DNA of 64,000 nt from Chryseobacterium sp. S0630 (lineage in GTDB: Bacteria > Bacteroidota > Bacteroidia > Flavobacteriales > Weeksellaceae), in the NCBI RefSeq assembly GCF_024158915.1, contig NZ_JAMZGF010000008.1, forward strand, positions 1 to 64,000, in the 5' to 3' direction. Made by a program: the position numbers and the translations under genes. Shown here in pieces: positions 1 to 10,200 of the stretch (its first letter is position 1; the number at the start of each line of letters is the position of its first letter). Below the pieces are notes generated by a model that worked only from the letters and a program-made list of their open reading frames with translations, did no database searches and was not told the DNA's origin.

Positions 1-484
1 TCCAACAATGGGTCTTTACCTTCAATACTATTCTTTATTCCAACCCAGTCTGTCACTCCGTAGGAGTCTAAATAAAGCTCTTTCGTGGAATTAAAATAAC
101 AGAAATATAATTTCTTCTTATTAAAATGCTTCGACTCCGCTCAGCATGACACTGCTGATACTGACTGCTAAAAAACTTAGACATTTTCTTGTCATCTTAC
201 ATTCTTTAAACCTCTCATACATGAACCTTGATTCTTACGGAATGACACAATGGTATAGCAATGTGACACTTGAAATAAAGAAGATAGTAGAACAAAAATT
301 TATAACCAATCATTCTAATTCTGACTCCATAACCTCGTATCACGAAACTCGTCATTCATTATTTTTCATCTCTCCAGTGTCCCTATTTAAATTTTATTCA
401 AATACCAGGGATTTTTAATTTTCTAATTCAAAAATTATGTAACTTAGTAAGATAAAAACGATTACGAATCTAAAAATATATGAT
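1..484. repeat. Intergenic MITE-like repeat region
   Basis: No convincing gene is visible here. Imperfect inverted ends face each other: TGTCACTCCGTAGGAGTC at 51-68 and GATTCTTACGGAATGACA at 230-247. Between them, at 129-152, lies a second motif (CTTCGACTCCGCTCAGCATGACAC) of the type seen in flavobacterial intergenic repeats. The TGTCAYTC...GAATGACA ends resemble the repeats near 48270 and 59950. A 90-codon open frame at 146-418 runs through the repeat and has no coding character. Confidence 0.55.
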
Positions 485-1651
485 ATGAAAAAACATTTAT
501 TCCCTCTGTTTTTACTGTTATTAGGTGTGAATGCACAGGCACAACAGGATTTCTTTGCGATTACAGGAAAAGATACCCAAAGTATTACTTTCAACGATTT
601 TAGGGCAATTGATGGGGTTAGTGGAACTTCAAGAGAGAAGTTTTTTACTGCCGAATCTTCATCAAAAGTATTTTCCCAAACAAGAAAAGGTGTTGTAGCA
701 GAAGACAAAAATTCTTACAATCATTCTCAAGCCGTAACATTAGCTGCTCTTGCCTATGATTCTTCGAATAATAATCTGGTATACATGCCTATGTTTTCTT
801 CGAATATTTATGTTTTGAATCCAAAGACAAAAGAAATTACCTTAGTGGAAAATAATGTGGCAAGAGTATCATCATGTGATATTAATTCTCATATTACCAG
901 AATGGCAACCGGATATAACGGAAACATTTATGCGGTAAATAATGCAGGAACACAGTTTTTAGAAATCAGAAAAGAAGCCGGACAATACAATGTAAATGAT
1001 CTAGGAATGATTAAAGATGATCCTTCAAATGGCAGAAATTCATTTACTGCAATGGAAACCGGTTTTGGAGGTGATATGATTGCTGATGCAGATAATAACT
1101 TCTATGTTTTTGCAGCTTCAGGAAATGTTTTCAAAGTCTTGACCAAAGATTTGAAAGCTAAATTTATAGGTAAAATTGCAGGTATTCCTGATAACTATTC
1201 AGTCAATGGTTCCGCAGTAAACGCCCAAGGAAAGGTTGTAGTAGCTAGTGCAAAAGGAGGAGCTTTATACGAGGTTGATCTGACAACTTTACAAGCGAAA
1301 CAACTTCCGGGAGAAGAAGGACTGCATATTTATGATTTAGCAAGTAAATATTTTGCTAATGATAAATCTTCAACAGTAAATACTCTGGCTGCTAATCTTG
1401 ATATTTATCCAACAAGAGTTGATGAACATTATATCAACGTTCATATTAATAACAATGTAAAAGGTTCCATTAAACTGAACATTTTTGATATGGCTGGTAA
1501 AAATGTAATGACTCAGAACCTGTCTGTGAAAGAGGGTTCATTGGATGAAAAAGTATATCTTAAAGGGTTGGTAGCAGGAGCTTATATTGTGAATATTGCT
1601 GATGAATCAGGAAAAATAATATTTAATAAAAAGATTCTGGTAACAAGATAA
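485..1651 (+). CDS. Secreted protein with T9SS type A sorting domain
   Basis: A 388-residue exported protein. Residues 1-20 form a signal peptide (Lys-Lys, Leu-rich core, cleavage near AQAQ). The middle has weak repeats (LVYMPMFSSNIYVL, GNIYAVNNAGTQFL, NNFYVFAASGNVFKV) that look like beta-propeller blades. The last ~80 residues (from LDIYPTRVDEHYINVHI to KKILVTR) match the type A T9SS sorting domain, so the protein is expected to cross the outer membrane and be anchored or released. No catalytic motif is visible and the substrate is unknown. It is monocistronic, with a terminator just downstream. Confidence 0.8.
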   Translation: MKKHLFPLFLLLLGVNAQAQQDFFAITGKDTQSITFNDFRAIDGVSGTSREKFFTAESSSKVFSQTRKGVVAEDKNSYNHSQAVTLAALAYDSSNNNLVYMPMFSSNIYVLNPKTKEITLVENNVARVSSCDINSHITRMATGYNGNIYAVNNAGTQFLEIRKEAGQYNVNDLGMIKDDPSNGRNSFTAMETGFGGDMIADADNNFYVFAASGNVFKVLTKDLKAKFIGKIAGIPDNYSVNGSAVNAQGKVVVASAKGGALYEVDLTTLQAKQLPGEEGLHIYDLASKYFANDKSSTVNTLAANLDIYPTRVDEHYINVHINNNVKGSIKLNIFDMAGKNVMTQNLSVKEGSLDEKVYLKGLVAGAYIVNIADESGKIIFNKKILVTR

Positions 1652-1678
1652 TAGAGTGCTACAATTCAGTATATAAAG

Positions 1679-1710
1679 ACCTTTTCAAATTATTTTGAGA
1701 AGGTTTTTTA
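1679..1710 (+). terminator. Rho-independent terminator
   Basis: An 11-bp stem (ACCTTTTCAAA with TTTGAGAAGGT, one wobble pair) is followed by a T run, 28 nt after the T9SS protein gene. Confidence 0.7.
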
Positions 1711-1777
1711 ATGATTATTTGATATCCAATAAGTTTTATTTTTCGATATTAAAATGTACTTTTATAAAAAAATATAG

Positions 1778-4429
1778 ATGAAACTATACTTTAATGTAGG
1801 ATATATTGTAAATGCTGGAGAAAACCTGCAGCTGGTATTTGGTGAAGAGGAGAATGCCTTACATGTCCATACTATGTTTTACGCGGAGAATGGTGTATGG
1901 AAATGTGAAGTAGACTATTTTTCAAAATTCATTTCCTATCATTATCGAGTAGTGAATGAAAAAGGAAATGTATTAAGGGAAGAATTTGTGGGACATCATC
2001 TGAGTTTTCCACATAATTATAAGGAATTTATCATTTTTGATGAATGGAATAACAAAAACTTTCCCGAGAATTATTTAAATAATAAAATTCTTTACAATAA
2101 ACTGCACGACTTTATTCCTGAAAAAGTTACTGTTTTAAAAAAACATACCCATCTCTTTAGAATAGAAGCTCCTATTTATAATCCGGATTGGAGGATTGTT
2201 CTTTTCGGAAGTACAGCATCTTTAGGAAACTGGAGCTACGAAAAAGTGGTTCATCTGAATCAGACAGATTTTGGAATGTGGGAAGCTTCCGTTGAAATTC
2301 CGGAGAATGAATTTATCCAATTCAAATATTGTATTTACGATACTAAAGAAAATAGGGTTATTGATGTAGAAACCGGAGAAAACAGATTTACGGTAGCTAA
2401 CCAATTATCTGATGTTTTGCAGGTTGTTTCCAACCATTATTTCAGGTTCAAAGGATATCAGATGTATCATGATGCCGGTGTAGCAATTCCCGTATTCTCT
2501 TTGAGAAGTGAAGACGGATTTGGAGTGGGAGAATTTACAGATCTTAAAAAACTGGCAGATTGGACTAAAGAAACCAATCTTGGAATTATTCAGATTCTTC
2601 CGATCAATGATACAACAGCTAATTATTCCTGGACGGATTCTTATCCTTATGCAGCTGTATCCGTATATGCTTTGCATCCACAGTATATCTCTTTAGAAAG
2701 TCTTGATTATTCTTTACCGAAAGAATTAGTTAAAGAGTATCTATATGAAAAAGAACATTTAAATGCTCTGGATCTGATTGATTATGAAAAGGTGATAGAG
2801 GGAAAGTGGAAATATCTTACCGCTGTTTTCAACAAGGAAAAGGATAAAATTTATAAAGACAGAAATTTCAAAAAATTCATCAAGGATAATGAATATTGGC
2901 TTGTTCCTTATTCTGCGTTCTGTGTTTTGAGAGACAAATATAAAACACCTAATTTCAACGAGTGGAAGACCCACAAAAAGTATATTGCAGGAAAGATCTC
3001 ACAATTTTTTACAACGAAAAATAAAGATTACGATACCTCAATGCTTCATGCCTGGGTACAATATCAATTACATGTACAGCTGAAAGAGGCTGTTGATTAT
3101 ACCCATAACCTGGGAGTTTCGTTGAAGGGAGATCTTCCCATTGGTATTTACAGATATTCTGTAGAAGCCTGGACAGAACCGGAATTATTCGGTATGGATT
3201 TCCAGGCTGGTGCACCTCCTGACCAGTTTACTGAACTGGGCCAAAACTGGGAGTTCCCAACATACAATTGGGAAGCGATGAAAGCAGACGATTACAAATG
3301 GTGGAAAAACAGATTCAAAGCACTGGAACAGTATTTTGATGCCATGAGAATTGATCATATTTTAGGATTCTTCAGAATATGGAGAATGCCAATTTCTGCT
3401 GTACAGGGAATTTTAGGGTACTTTTATCCAGCTGTTCCTATTGTAGCGGATGAATTTAAAGCCTGGCAGATTCCGTTCAGTTTTGACAGATACTGTAAAC
3501 CTTTTATCAACAATAAGATCTTATGGGATTATTTTGGTGAAGAAAGCGGAAAAGCTCTTGAGTTTATGAACCGTAATGAAGATGGTACTTATACTTTCAA
3601 AGAAGAATTTGATACCCAGAGAAAACTCGTTAACTTTTTTAAGAAAAAACCACATGGTTCTATTGAAGAAAAATTAGTTTCCCTTTGTGCCAATGTTTTG
3701 TTTTTAACAGAAGAAAGAAACGGGAAAACAGTTTACCATCCGAGATTCAATGTTTACAATACGGAATCTTATCAATACCTTCCTGAATCAGAACAGAAAA
3801 GTATTTATGATCTGTATCATGATTACTTCTTCAGAAGACAGGATCACTTATGGTTTGAAAAGGCTATGGAGAAACTTCCGGTTATCCTGAATGCTACTAA
3901 AATGCTGATCTGCGGTGAAGACCTGGGGATGGTTCCTGCCTGCGTACCCATTGTGATGGATGAATTGGCTATTATAGCCCTTAAAGTACAGAGAATGCCT
4001 TCTGAAAATATTCCATTCTATAATCCTAAGAATGCCAATTATATGAATGTGGTGACAGCTTCTTCTCACGACAGTTCCACATTGAGACAATGGTGGAAAG
4101 AAGATCCTGCATTGACACAGAAATATTACAACCAACAGCTGATACAGTACGGAAAAGCTCCTGAAGATCTCAATCCTCATCTTGCAGAGATCATTATGAA
4201 GCAGCATTTATATAATGAAGCTATGCTGGCTATTTTCCCGATTCAGGAGTTTCTGGCGACGGATGCAGAACTTACCAATAAGAAAATGGATAACGAAAGA
4301 ATCAACAATCCTGCAGTTTTTCCACATTATTGGTGCTACAGAATGCATATCAAACTTGAAGACCTGAAAGAGCAGAAATCTTTCAACAATAAAATTGCTC
4401 ACTGGGTAAAAGATAGTGGAAGGATGTAA
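1778..4429 (+). CDS. malQ: 4-alpha-glucanotransferase (GH77) with N-terminal starch-binding domains
   Basis: An 883-residue amylomaltase/disproportionating enzyme that transfers alpha-1,4-glucan segments in maltodextrin and glycogen metabolism. The N-terminal ~240 residues hold two CBM20-like beta domains. The second has the family signature (RIVLFGSTASLGNWSYEKVVHL, then a WEASVEIP strand). The GH77 barrel begins near residue 235 (AGVAIPVFSLRSEDGFGVGEF). Recognisable GH77 segments include GDLPIGIYRYSVEAW, MRIDHILGFFRIWRMP, CGEDLGMVP and ASSHDSSTLRQWW. The length and the paired CBM20 domains match the plant DPE2-like form common in Bacteroidota rather than the ~500-residue bacterial MalQ. There is no signal peptide, so it is cytoplasmic. 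Confidence 0.93.
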   Translation: MKLYFNVGYIVNAGENLQLVFGEEENALHVHTMFYAENGVWKCEVDYFSKFISYHYRVVNEKGNVLREEFVGHHLSFPHNYKEFIIFDEWNNKNFPENYLNNKILYNKLHDFIPEKVTVLKKHTHLFRIEAPIYNPDWRIVLFGSTASLGNWSYEKVVHLNQTDFGMWEASVEIPENEFIQFKYCIYDTKENRVIDVETGENRFTVANQLSDVLQVVSNHYFRFKGYQMYHDAGVAIPVFSLRSEDGFGVGEFTDLKKLADWTKETNLGIIQILPINDTTANYSWTDSYPYAAVSVYALHPQYISLESLDYSLPKELVKEYLYEKEHLNALDLIDYEKVIEGKWKYLTAVFNKEKDKIYKDRNFKKFIKDNEYWLVPYSAFCVLRDKYKTPNFNEWKTHKKYIAGKISQFFTTKNKDYDTSMLHAWVQYQLHVQLKEAVDYTHNLGVSLKGDLPIGIYRYSVEAWTEPELFGMDFQAGAPPDQFTELGQNWEFPTYNWEAMKADDYKWWKNRFKALEQYFDAMRIDHILGFFRIWRMPISAVQGILGYFYPAVPIVADEFKAWQIPFSFDRYCKPFINNKILWDYFGEESGKALEFMNRNEDGTYTFKEEFDTQRKLVNFFKKKPHGSIEEKLVSLCANVLFLTEERNGKTVYHPRFNVYNTESYQYLPESEQKSIYDLYHDYFFRRQDHLWFEKAMEKLPVILNATKMLICGEDLGMVPACVPIVMDELAIIALKVQRMPSENIPFYNPKNANYMNVVTASSHDSSTLRQWWKEDPALTQKYYNQQLIQYGKAPEDLNPHLAEIIMKQHLYNEAMLAIFPIQEFLATDAELTNKKMDNERINNPAVFPHYWCYRMHIKLEDLKEQKSFNNKIAHWVKDSGRM

Positions 4430-4466
4430 ATTTAACAATTGATTATCAGTTAGTTATAAATAATTT

Positions 4467-4505
4467 AAAAGAAGTTTGATCTTATGATTTAACTTCTTTT
4501 TTTTA
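4467..4505 (+). terminator. Rho-independent terminator after malQ
   Basis: AAAAGAAGTT pairs with AACTTCTTTT across a 14-nt loop, followed by a T tract. Confidence 0.65.
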
Positions 4506-4568
4506 TTTGTATCAAAAAGATAGAATTAAGATATTCTGCTATATATTAACCAATTAACGACTATAGAG

Positions 4569-5564
4569 ATGAAAAAAATATTTTTGGGATTAGCTCTTGG
4601 GTTAGGCATTTTAACGTCGGCTCAGCAGTATCCGAATAATGGTTGGGATGATGATGGTTATTATCAGAATGATGGAGGTTATTACAGTGATCAAGATGAT
4701 AGAAATTATTTCCCTGACGATTATTATTACAATTATCCTCAGGACTATTATCCAAGTAATTATTACCAAAGCTATTATAACGACTACAGAGGAAGTATTA
4801 TTAATATAGACTGGAACGGATTTTTCGTACAGAACAGATTAAGCAGATGGCAGGTAGATCAGATTATGAGATTGAATAATCTGTATGCAAGTTTTACAGC
4901 ATGGAATAATTTCTACAGATATAATCCGGACAGATGGTATTATGACAGGTTTTATGCTCTGGAAAGAATCTTAGGACCAAGAGTATTTGTAGTTTTCCAG
5001 AATAACTATTACAGAGGTTCAAGCCCGATAGTGTATTTTCAGAATTACAGAAGAACTTATTATGTACCGAGATATACTGTAATGCCAAGATATAGAAATA
5101 TTAATATCAATATTTACAGGGTAGACCGATCAAGATTCCGCAGAATGGATAATCCTACTTTTGATATTATCAGAAGAGACAGCAGACCAGATAACGGTTT
5201 CAGAAACACAAGAAGCAATGGAAACTCAGGAGGGTTCCGTGGAAATAACGGAAATAACAATAATTCCGGTTTCAGAAATGAAAGTAATGGTGGTTTCAGA
5301 AACAGCAATGAAGGCGGTTTCAGAGGGAATTCTGATAATGGAGGAAACAGAGGAAATGCCGATAACGGAGGCTTCAGAAATAATAATGGAGGCGGTTTCA
5401 GAGGAAACAGTGATGTAAGAAGAGAAGCTCCTAAAAGAGAAGATAATGGCGGATTCAGAGGGAATAATGGAGGCTTCAGACAAAAATCTGAAAATTCTGC
5501 ACCAAGACAAGAGAACCGTGGTAATAGCGGTGGCGGTTTTAGAGGCAGTTTAGTAAGGAATTAA
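4569..5564 (+). CDS. Exported Tyr/Asn/Gly-rich low-complexity protein
   Basis: A 331-residue protein with a signal peptide (residues 1-18, ending ILTSAQQ). Three zones are visible. Residues ~20-75 are very rich in Asp, Tyr and Asn. Residues ~75-200 are a more globular, aromatic and Arg-rich core (SRWQVDQIMRLNNLY, YRYNPDRWYYDRFYALE). From ~205 to the end there are imperfect repeats built on GGFR and GNxGN units. Asn/Gly/Arg tails of this type are often disordered. No catalytic motif is recognisable and the function is unknown. An unrelated frame stays open through the repeats (5161-5418) but is a by-product of the biased codon pattern. Confidence 0.8.
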   Translation: MKKIFLGLALGLGILTSAQQYPNNGWDDDGYYQNDGGYYSDQDDRNYFPDDYYYNYPQDYYPSNYYQSYYNDYRGSIINIDWNGFFVQNRLSRWQVDQIMRLNNLYASFTAWNNFYRYNPDRWYYDRFYALERILGPRVFVVFQNNYYRGSSPIVYFQNYRRTYYVPRYTVMPRYRNININIYRVDRSRFRRMDNPTFDIIRRDSRPDNGFRNTRSNGNSGGFRGNNGNNNNSGFRNESNGGFRNSNEGGFRGNSDNGGNRGNADNGGFRNNNGGGFRGNSDVRREAPKREDNGGFRGNNGGFRQKSENSAPRQENRGNSGGGFRGSLVRN

Positions 5565-5593
5565 TTTTCATATATTATATTTAAGTGGTGTGA

Positions 5594-5625
5594 AGGACAG
5601 GTTTTTATAATCTGTCCTTTTTTTG
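5594..5625 (+). terminator. Rho-independent terminator
   Basis: AGGACAG pairs with CTGTCCT and is followed by seven T, 30 nt after the Gly-rich protein gene. Confidence 0.75.
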
Positions 5626-5750
5626 CTGTTTTGTTAATTTATTTTTATTAAAATTTAACATTATTTATGAATTTGTCAATTTAACTTGTGTTTTAATTCA
5701 TAATCAAAAAGATATAATAACAAAATAACAATTAATTAAATTTTAAAAAG

Positions 5751-6200
5751 ATGAAAAAATTAGTTTTAGCAATAGCATTTATCGGAATGGGAGGTTTTGC
5801 AATGGCACAACAGACTACAACTCCACAAGACAGACAGGCAAGAGCGGTTGAAATGAAGCAGAAAATGGAACAGAAACAACAGGAACGTTTAGACCAGATG
5901 CAAAAAGACCTTAATCTTAACTCATCTCAGGTAGCTCAGATAAAGGCACTTCAGGATAAAAGAAAAGCTGAAATGAAGGCGGAATTCGACAAAAATAAAG
6001 TAGACAGACAAGCTAAGATGCAGGAAATGCAGGCCAAAAGAGCACAGATGGATACTGATATGAAAAAAATCCTTACTCCTGATCAATATGATAAATGGCA
6101 GGCTGACAGAAAAGCTAAAGCAGAGAAAATGAAAATGGCAATGAAGGAAAGAAGAATGATGAAAAAGCCAATGAATACGGGAACTGCTGAAGTAAAATAA
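5751..6200 (+). CDS. Small periplasmic Spy/CpxP-like helical protein
   Basis: A 149-residue protein with a signal peptide (residues 1-19, FAMAQQ). The mature part is almost entirely charged helix, rich in Lys, Gln, Met and Glu. It contains the LNLNSSQVAQIKALQDK and LTPDQYDKWQ segments, which resemble the LTxxQ repeats of Spy/CpxP-type periplasmic chaperones. Role in envelope stress or metal binding is inferred only from that resemblance and the Met-rich C-terminus. It stands alone, with its own terminator. Confidence 0.75.
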   Translation: MKKLVLAIAFIGMGGFAMAQQTTTPQDRQARAVEMKQKMEQKQQERLDQMQKDLNLNSSQVAQIKALQDKRKAEMKAEFDKNKVDRQAKMQEMQAKRAQMDTDMKKILTPDQYDKWQADRKAKAEKMKMAMKERRMMKKPMNTGTAEVK

Positions 6201-6230
6201 CAGTTTGTAATTTTAGTTTTTTAATGTGTT

Positions 6231-6258
6231 AAGGATGGATAGTTTTCCATCCTTTTTG
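6231..6258 (+). terminator. Rho-independent terminator
   Basis: AAGGATGG pairs with CCATCCTT and is followed by T residues. It separates the Spy-like gene from the ferritin promoter. Confidence 0.75.
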
Positions 6259-6278
6259 TATTAATTTTCTTTAAAACT

Positions 6279-6309
6279 TTTGATTTCGGGCTTTTATTCC
6301 CTATTTTTG
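6279..6309 (+). promoter_or_regulatory. Bacteroidota-type promoter for ferritin
   Basis: TTTG at 6279-6282 and TATTTTTG at 6302-6309 are separated by 19 nt, matching the TTTG-N19-21-TAnnTTTG consensus. The -7 box ends 18 nt before the ATG at 6328, which rules out the longer reading frame starting at 6280. Confidence 0.7.
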
Positions 6310-6327
6310 ACTATAAATTTAATACTT

Positions 6328-6837
6328 ATGGTTAGCGAAAAAATTGCAAAATTAATTAACGAACAAATTGCCCACGAACAATACGCCGCTCAATATTATC
6401 TTTCAATGTCTGCATGGTTTTCTGGAAAAGATCTGGATGGAATTGCCAACTATTTCAGAGTACAGAGCAAAGAAGAATTGATGCATGCAGATAAAATGTT
6501 TGATTATTTGAATGATGTAGGAGGAGAAATTATCATCGGAGAAATTCCAAAGCCACCCCATGAGTTCGAAAATGCAACAGATATTTTTGAAAAAGCATTA
6601 GCACATGAGAAAATCGTAACTAAAAGTATTTTCAATATTGTAAAAAATGCAAACGAAGAAGGAGATTTTGCAACAACATCATTCCTGCAGTGGTTTATCA
6701 ACGAACAGGTAGAAGAAGAAGCAAGTGCTTCTCAATACGTAACAAAAATCAAAATGGTATGCGATAATCCATCTGCATTATACCTTTTTGATCAGGAATT
6801 GTCTCAGAGAGTATTTACTCCTGATACAACCGCTTAA
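6328..6837 (+). CDS. ftnA: Ferritin (non-haem iron storage)
   Basis: A 169-residue ferritin of normal length. The four-helix bundle carries the ferroxidase residues: Glu in NEQIAHEQYAAQYYLSM, the ExxH-type pair in SKEELMHADKMFDYL, and the downstream Glu residues in FLQWFINEQVEEEAS. The protein oxidises Fe(II) and stores Fe(III) in a 24-mer cavity in the cytoplasm. The frame extends 16 codons upstream, but that extension crosses the promoter, so the ATG at 6328 is the start. Monocistronic. Confidence 0.93.
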   Translation: MVSEKIAKLINEQIAHEQYAAQYYLSMSAWFSGKDLDGIANYFRVQSKEELMHADKMFDYLNDVGGEIIIGEIPKPPHEFENATDIFEKALAHEKIVTKSIFNIVKNANEEGDFATTSFLQWFINEQVEEEASASQYVTKIKMVCDNPSALYLFDQELSQRVFTPDTTA

Positions 6838-6861
6838 GATTGAAAATTCTTCAAAATATAA

Positions 6862-6893
6862 AACCGTTATCCTCAGGAATAGCGGTTTTTTTT
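6862..6893 (+). terminator. Rho-independent terminator after ferritin
   Basis: AAACCGTTATCC pairs imperfectly with GGAATAGCGGTTT, followed by eight T. Confidence 0.7.
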
Positions 6894-6910
6894 ATTGTAT
6901 GATAATATCG

Positions 6911-7135
6911 TTATTTCTTATACGTAGGTCTTTGTATTCTCACTGCAGAAATAAAAACGACTGCTCCCAATACAAAGCTCAGAAACAACGAGTTGGCAAT
7001 GTTTTCAGTAGACATATAATGACGGTTATCTTCTGTAGCAGATGAATCTAAGTAATCCACAATATGATAAATGACCATTGTAGAAAACAACATCATAATC
7101 AGACTTATTACAAGGGAAGTTAAATATATTCTCAT
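6911..7135 (-). CDS. Small two-helix membrane protein
   Basis: A 74-residue protein with two predicted membrane segments (residues ~5-26 and ~48-66) joined by a short acidic loop, ending in basic residues. No family is recognised. It lies between the ferritin terminator and the helicase gene, on the strand opposite to ferritin. Confidence 0.55.
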   Translation of the reverse strand: MRIYLTSLVISLIMMLFSTMVIYHIVDYLDSSATEDNRHYMSTENIANSLFLSFVLGAVVFISAVRIQRPTYKK

Positions 7136-7267
7136 GGTTGGTTAGTTGTAATCAAAATATAATCAAAGACTATATTTTATTCGTACTGAATAAAAATAAT
7201 AAAACCTTTTCTATTTTGAAAGATTTTTTACAAGAATTATGATATTAACCTTTTGGGAATGTTTAAA

Positions 7268-10200
7268 TTATAGATAAATAATCTGAGTTTTGATTACTTT
7301 TTTACCCAGGCGTTCAAGAATATTTTTATATCCTTCTACCTGTGCTTCATCCTTCGCTTTTTGTTCACCGGTTTTGAAATCAACAATGATATACCCTTCT
7401 TCTCCCTTTAAAATACGGTCTGGCCTGAATATATGGCTTTCTCCTCTTTCAGAAATCATGATATCTTTTTCATTGATTACTTCCCATTTTTCATCAAAGA
7501 ATTCTGCATAAGTTCTGACAATTTCCTGTAGCGTAAGCTGTATCTCATTTTTTTCCTCCAGCGTAATCTGGCCTTCCAGAGCATACCCGTCCAATACTTT
7601 CACTATATCTTTTTCGGTATTGATTTTCGATAAAAGTTCATGCACAAAAAGCCCGATTCTTACTTTTTCATTTCGTACCTGATAGTTTTTTGAAGGTGTT
7701 GCAATCTTGATAGAAGTACTTTTTTCATTAACATTCTTCAGATTTTGGATATTCTGGGTTTTAAAAGAAGAACTCTTCTCTTTTGAATATTTCTTCAGCA
7801 TCTCAGGATTTACGACATACACATCAAACTCATCAGCCTGTTCAGGATTTTTTGTTTGAAGGAATTCCAGTAGCTCCAGGTTATTGGAAGTCTTATTGGC
7901 CTTTTGAAGATAAAAAAACAGCTGTTCAACAGGTCTTGTAGTCGCAACATACTGAAGACATAATCTGTCAATCAGGTTTTTATAAGAATTTTTAGTATTG
8001 AAAAACAGAATTTCATCATCATAAACTTCCAGATTTTTACTGAACTGGTTGATGTTGACGGATTTTAATGCTTCATTTTCGTTGGTATCAAACCAGTTGG
8101 TAAATTCACTGTCCCGGTTTTTGTTCATCATAGGGATAAAAACAATCGGGAATTCCAGTCCTTTAGACTTATGGATAGTCATGATCTGAACGGCATCAAT
8201 ATTTTCCGAAGCCTGAATAGTGTATGATGAAGCTTCTTCGTCCCAATATTTCAGAAACTCTTTGGTACTGGCACCGGCATTCTGCGTAAAGTTGAAAAGC
8301 ATTTCCAGGAAGTTCAGTAGAAAGTCTGTTTCTTTATTTTCAACAGAAAATTCGTTGATGTAATATTCAATAAAATTATAAAGATTGAACCTCGGGAAGT
8401 TATCCTGTTTAAGCTGTAGTGAATATTTTTGCTGAATAAACTGCAGAATTTCTTCATGTCCTTCAATATCCAGAATTTCTTTCATTCCTAAAGTGAAATC
8501 CGGCATATCAATTTTTCCCAATGTATTCAGATGGTACATCATCATAATCAGACAATGTTTATTCTTTGAATTGAGTTCCCAGCGAAGAAATTCAATAACC
8601 GCCTTTAAGGTATTGGAAAGTTCCAGCGTAAGCCCTTTATCGGAAATCGTTTTAATATTCGTTTCTTCTCCTTTATACTTCACCTTTAAGCTTCCCAGCT
8701 TTTGAGAATAACTGAAAATATCAAAATTTCCACGGCAAAGAATCGTAATATCTGAAAACTTAAAACCATTATCCAGGCATTCCTGAATATCTTTCCGCAT
8801 CCTTTCTGAAGTATCAGTATAAAATTCTTCATTCGTAAGATTTTCAATCAGATTTACCTTTACACGTCCATCCATTTTAGACTTTGGATTTTGCTCGGCA
8901 TCTGCCCCGAAAATATTTTTATGCTCTTCCAACAGTCCTTCAGAATGAAAGCGGTACAGCTCATTGTTGAATTGTACAATGTTTCTCGCACTTCTCCAGT
9001 TGTCTTTTAGAACCAGAAGATCAGCTTCCTTAGGTGAAAACTCCTTTTTGTTGATAATGTCCAGCATCAGTTTACTTTCTCCACCACGGAATCGGTAAAT
9101 ACTCTGCTTGGGATCACCCACCAATGTAAATGAAGTGTATTCTGTAGAAACACTGTGATCTCTCAGTGGAACAAAATTCTGCCACTGCAGTTCCGATGTA
9201 TCCTGAAACTCATCAAAGAAATAATGCTGAAACTGTGAACCTACTTTTTCATAAATAAAAGCCGAAGGTTCATTTTTAAGATTTTCATTGATCAGAATAT
9301 TGAATTTAGAAAGAAGAACAAGATCATTTTCCTCCTCAATCTTTTGGAGCTCATCCTGAATATCTTTATTTACCTTTAAAGGAAGAAGAGCAGATAAAAC
9401 TTTCTCTTTCTTTTGGGTCTCGATGTACAGAAGAATCAGTTTCATTCTGTTGTCGAGAAGCTGGTCAAGGATTTCGAAAATTTCAGCTTCTTTATGTTTG
9501 GATTTTGAAGACGCTCCTTTTCTGTAATTATTGATAACAGATTCTTCCTGAGTTGTAGGGAAAGGAAAACCAGCTCTTTTCTGTTGATAAAAATCTATAA
9601 CCTTAGTAAAGAAGCCTCCGATTCCGTTTTTACCCTGAGCAAAATCTTCAATATCAATATTTCTTGATTTGAATAATTCAATAGAACCGGCAGCCAGCTC
9701 TGCAGACTGTTTTTTATTGAGAACAATCTCTTTACGAAGCGTATTCTTTATATTCTCATAATTGGCATCGTCAAAACTTTTATTGCTTTTCAGATGTTCG
9801 TAGTGAATATCCTTTACAAATTCCTTCGCAGAATCATAAAGATTTTTGTTAAGATTAATCCTTTCGTTATTTTCAAGACTATAATCTACATAATCCATGA
9901 AAGAATTGGAGATGTTTTCATTCTCACCAATCTGATCCAGCATTTTATCAACGGCTTCTATCAGAAATGGCTCAGCTTCAATTTCAAGATTAAAATTTTT
10001 CGCCAGTCCTAATTCATAGGAAAAACTTCTTACCAATCTTGAGTTGAAACGGTCAATCGTTCCGATATTCAGTGTGGAATAATTGTGGAGAACGTAATCC
10101 AGTAGTTTTTTAGAACGGTGATGAAGCTCATCAATGGTAATTTTCAAACCTTGTTCTTCAAATGCTTTCTGGATATTTTTCAGATCTGTATTTTCAGTAT

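Noticed and set aside
146..418. 90-codon open frame on the plus strand
   Set aside because: Lies inside the intergenic repeat region, has no ribosome-binding site and a composition unlike the neighbouring proteins.
5161..5510. Overlapping frames on both strands in the Gly-rich gene
   Set aside because: They follow from the biased codon pattern of the GGFR repeats; the repeat frame with signal peptide is the real one.
6280..6327. N-terminal extension of ferritin
   Set aside because: It crosses a well-formed promoter and adds residues not found in ferritins.
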